From Lachnospiraceae bacterium (lineage in GTDB: Bacteria > Bacillota > Clostridia > Lachnospirales > Lachnospiraceae), in NCBI GenBank assembly GCA_004552595.1, contig SFNX01000121.1, positions 1 through 5,470 of the forward strand: a stretch of DNA of 5,470 nucleotides, written 5' to 3'. The position numbers and the translations under genes were made by a program. Under the pieces are notes generated by a model. It made no database searches and was not told where the DNA came from. It saw nothing but the letters and a program-made list of their open reading frames with translations. How positions within the stretch are numbered: the first letter of the stretch is position 1; the number at the start of each line of letters is the position of its first letter. Positions 4,855 to 5,470 of the stretch are shown here, one piece after another.

Positions 4855-5470
4855 CTCAAGAACTATTGAAAGCTTATCTTTATCATCTTTTCCTGTAAGA
4901 ATTATACCTTCATCTGCTGCCTTTAAAGCAAAATCGCCACATAAAATGCTGTACTCATTGTCTGATGTTTCATTAAGTATGAAGCACTGTCCCATATCCC
5001 CGTTATATTCCCACGAATGAAGCGGGCTGCCTTCCTTAATCACGCCGTTCATTACATCTAAAACCTTCTGTGTTTTCTGGAATCTGATTATGTAGCTGCC
5101 CGGCTTATTCTCAAAAAGAATAATGCTGTCGGAAACCTTAGGCTCATCAATTGATTTAAGTGCTACACCCGATTCATCATCTGTTAAGTAAAGTCCGCTC
5201 TTTGCATCCTTAACGTAATATCTTCCGATAAGCCTTAAATTTTTATCAACTTTAAGTCCCTCGATATAATCCTTATCAAGCGTTCCGGCATGCGTGATGT
5301 TGTTATGCATTTTATCTGTAACAATCTTATAATCGTCTGTCTTCCAAGAAGGTTTAAGAAGCTTTCCTAATATACTCATATCAGGAACTATTGCGGTCAG
5401 GGCGATTAATGCAGCAAGCGTGATAGCGTAGATTGTAAGCTTATCGAGAGATTTTGGTTTACATAAATCA
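4843..5470 (-). CDS. Membrane-anchored beta-trefoil (ricin-like) domain protein (5' end off-window)
   Basis: At least 208 residues, open to the right edge. The internal ATG at 5379 is not a convincing start: no ribosome site precedes it, and the frame continues upstream without a stop through a hydrophobic helix (TIYAITLAALIALTAIVP, about visible residues 11-28). The rest looks like a three-repeat beta-trefoil of the ricin-lectin type. Repeat 1 has GRYYVKDAKSGLYLTDDESG; repeat 2 has YIIRFQKTQKVLDVMNG, then SPLHSWEYNGDMGQCFIL, matching the LDV-x-x-G and Q-x-W (here QCF) signature; repeat 3 has YSILCGDFALKAADEG. Such domains usually bind carbohydrate or act as protein scaffolds. If the helix is a membrane anchor, the domain lies on one face of the membrane; which face cannot be told. 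It ends at TGA 4845-4843, 36 bases (one repeat unit removed) before the DUF6688-like gene, so they are probably cotranscribed. The fold call is moderate; the binding partner is unknown. Confidence 0.8.
   Translation of the reverse strand, partial: DLCKPKSLDKLTIYAITLAALIALTAIVPDMSILGKLLKPSWKTDDYKIVTDKMHNNITHAGTLDKDYIEGLKVDKNLRLIGRYYVKDAKSGLYLTDDESGVALKSIDEPKVSDSIILFENKPGSYIIRFQKTQKVLDVMNGVIKEGSPLHSWEYNGDMGQCFILNETSDNEYSILCGDFALKAADEGIILTGKDDKDKLSIVLEKVD

Noticed and set aside
4843..5379. A complete 178-residue protein starting at ATG 5379
   Set aside because: The frame stays open to the window edge through a convincing membrane helix, and no ribosome site precedes this ATG, so the gene is treated as 5'-partial.
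1..5470. CRISPR arrays, tRNA/rRNA genes, insertion sequences or phage genes
   Set aside because: Apart from the single 80-bp tandem repeat I see no spaced repeats, cloverleaf sequence, transposase motifs or inverted terminal repeats.

Overview
The window is AT-rich, every gene I can support lies on the minus strand, and the proteins look like those of an anaerobic Gram-positive of the Clostridia (Lachnospiraceae-like). The reasons are strong Shine-Dalgarno sites, two GTG starts, tight operons with overlaps, an ECF sigma / short anti-sigma pair of the kind common in that group, and both KtrB-type and TrkA/TrkH-type potassium uptake genes. This taxonomic reading is inferred from protein character only.

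Read in the direction of transcription (right to left) there are three units. Unit 1 (5470 to about 2953) starts off-window with a membrane-anchored beta-trefoil (ricin-like) protein. It is followed by a seven-helix membrane protein that resembles my memory of the DUF6688 family, and then by a broken potassium-uptake locus. In that locus the first ~100 codons of trkA are joined, out of frame, to the last ~34 codons of a TrkH-type gene, and an intrinsic terminator follows. The start of the DUF6688-like gene carries an exact 80-bp tandem duplication that doubles its ribosome binding site and ATG and creates a 12-residue leader ORF.

Unit 2 (about 2936 to 1104) is a compact four-gene envelope-stress type operon: ECF sigma factor, single-pass anti-sigma candidate (4-nt overlap), a four-helix protein with a TM2-like N-terminus (3-nt gap), and a small three-helix protein with a LiaF/DUF5668-like transmembrane region. 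It ends at a perfect 9-bp terminator stem. The sigma and anti-sigma genes presumably control the operon and unseen targets; the two small membrane proteins are probable effectors or sensors.

Unit 3 (about 1030 to the left edge) is a KtrB-type potassium channel subunit with its own near-consensus sigma-A promoter; its C-terminus and any ktrA partner are off-window.

The points most worth a second look are the trkA'-'trkH deletion scar and the perfect 80-bp tandem duplication, both in unit 1. Both could be real rearrangements or assembly errors. I see no RNA genes, CRISPR, insertion sequences or clear new defence-type system, and no gene-free stretch longer than 300 bases.
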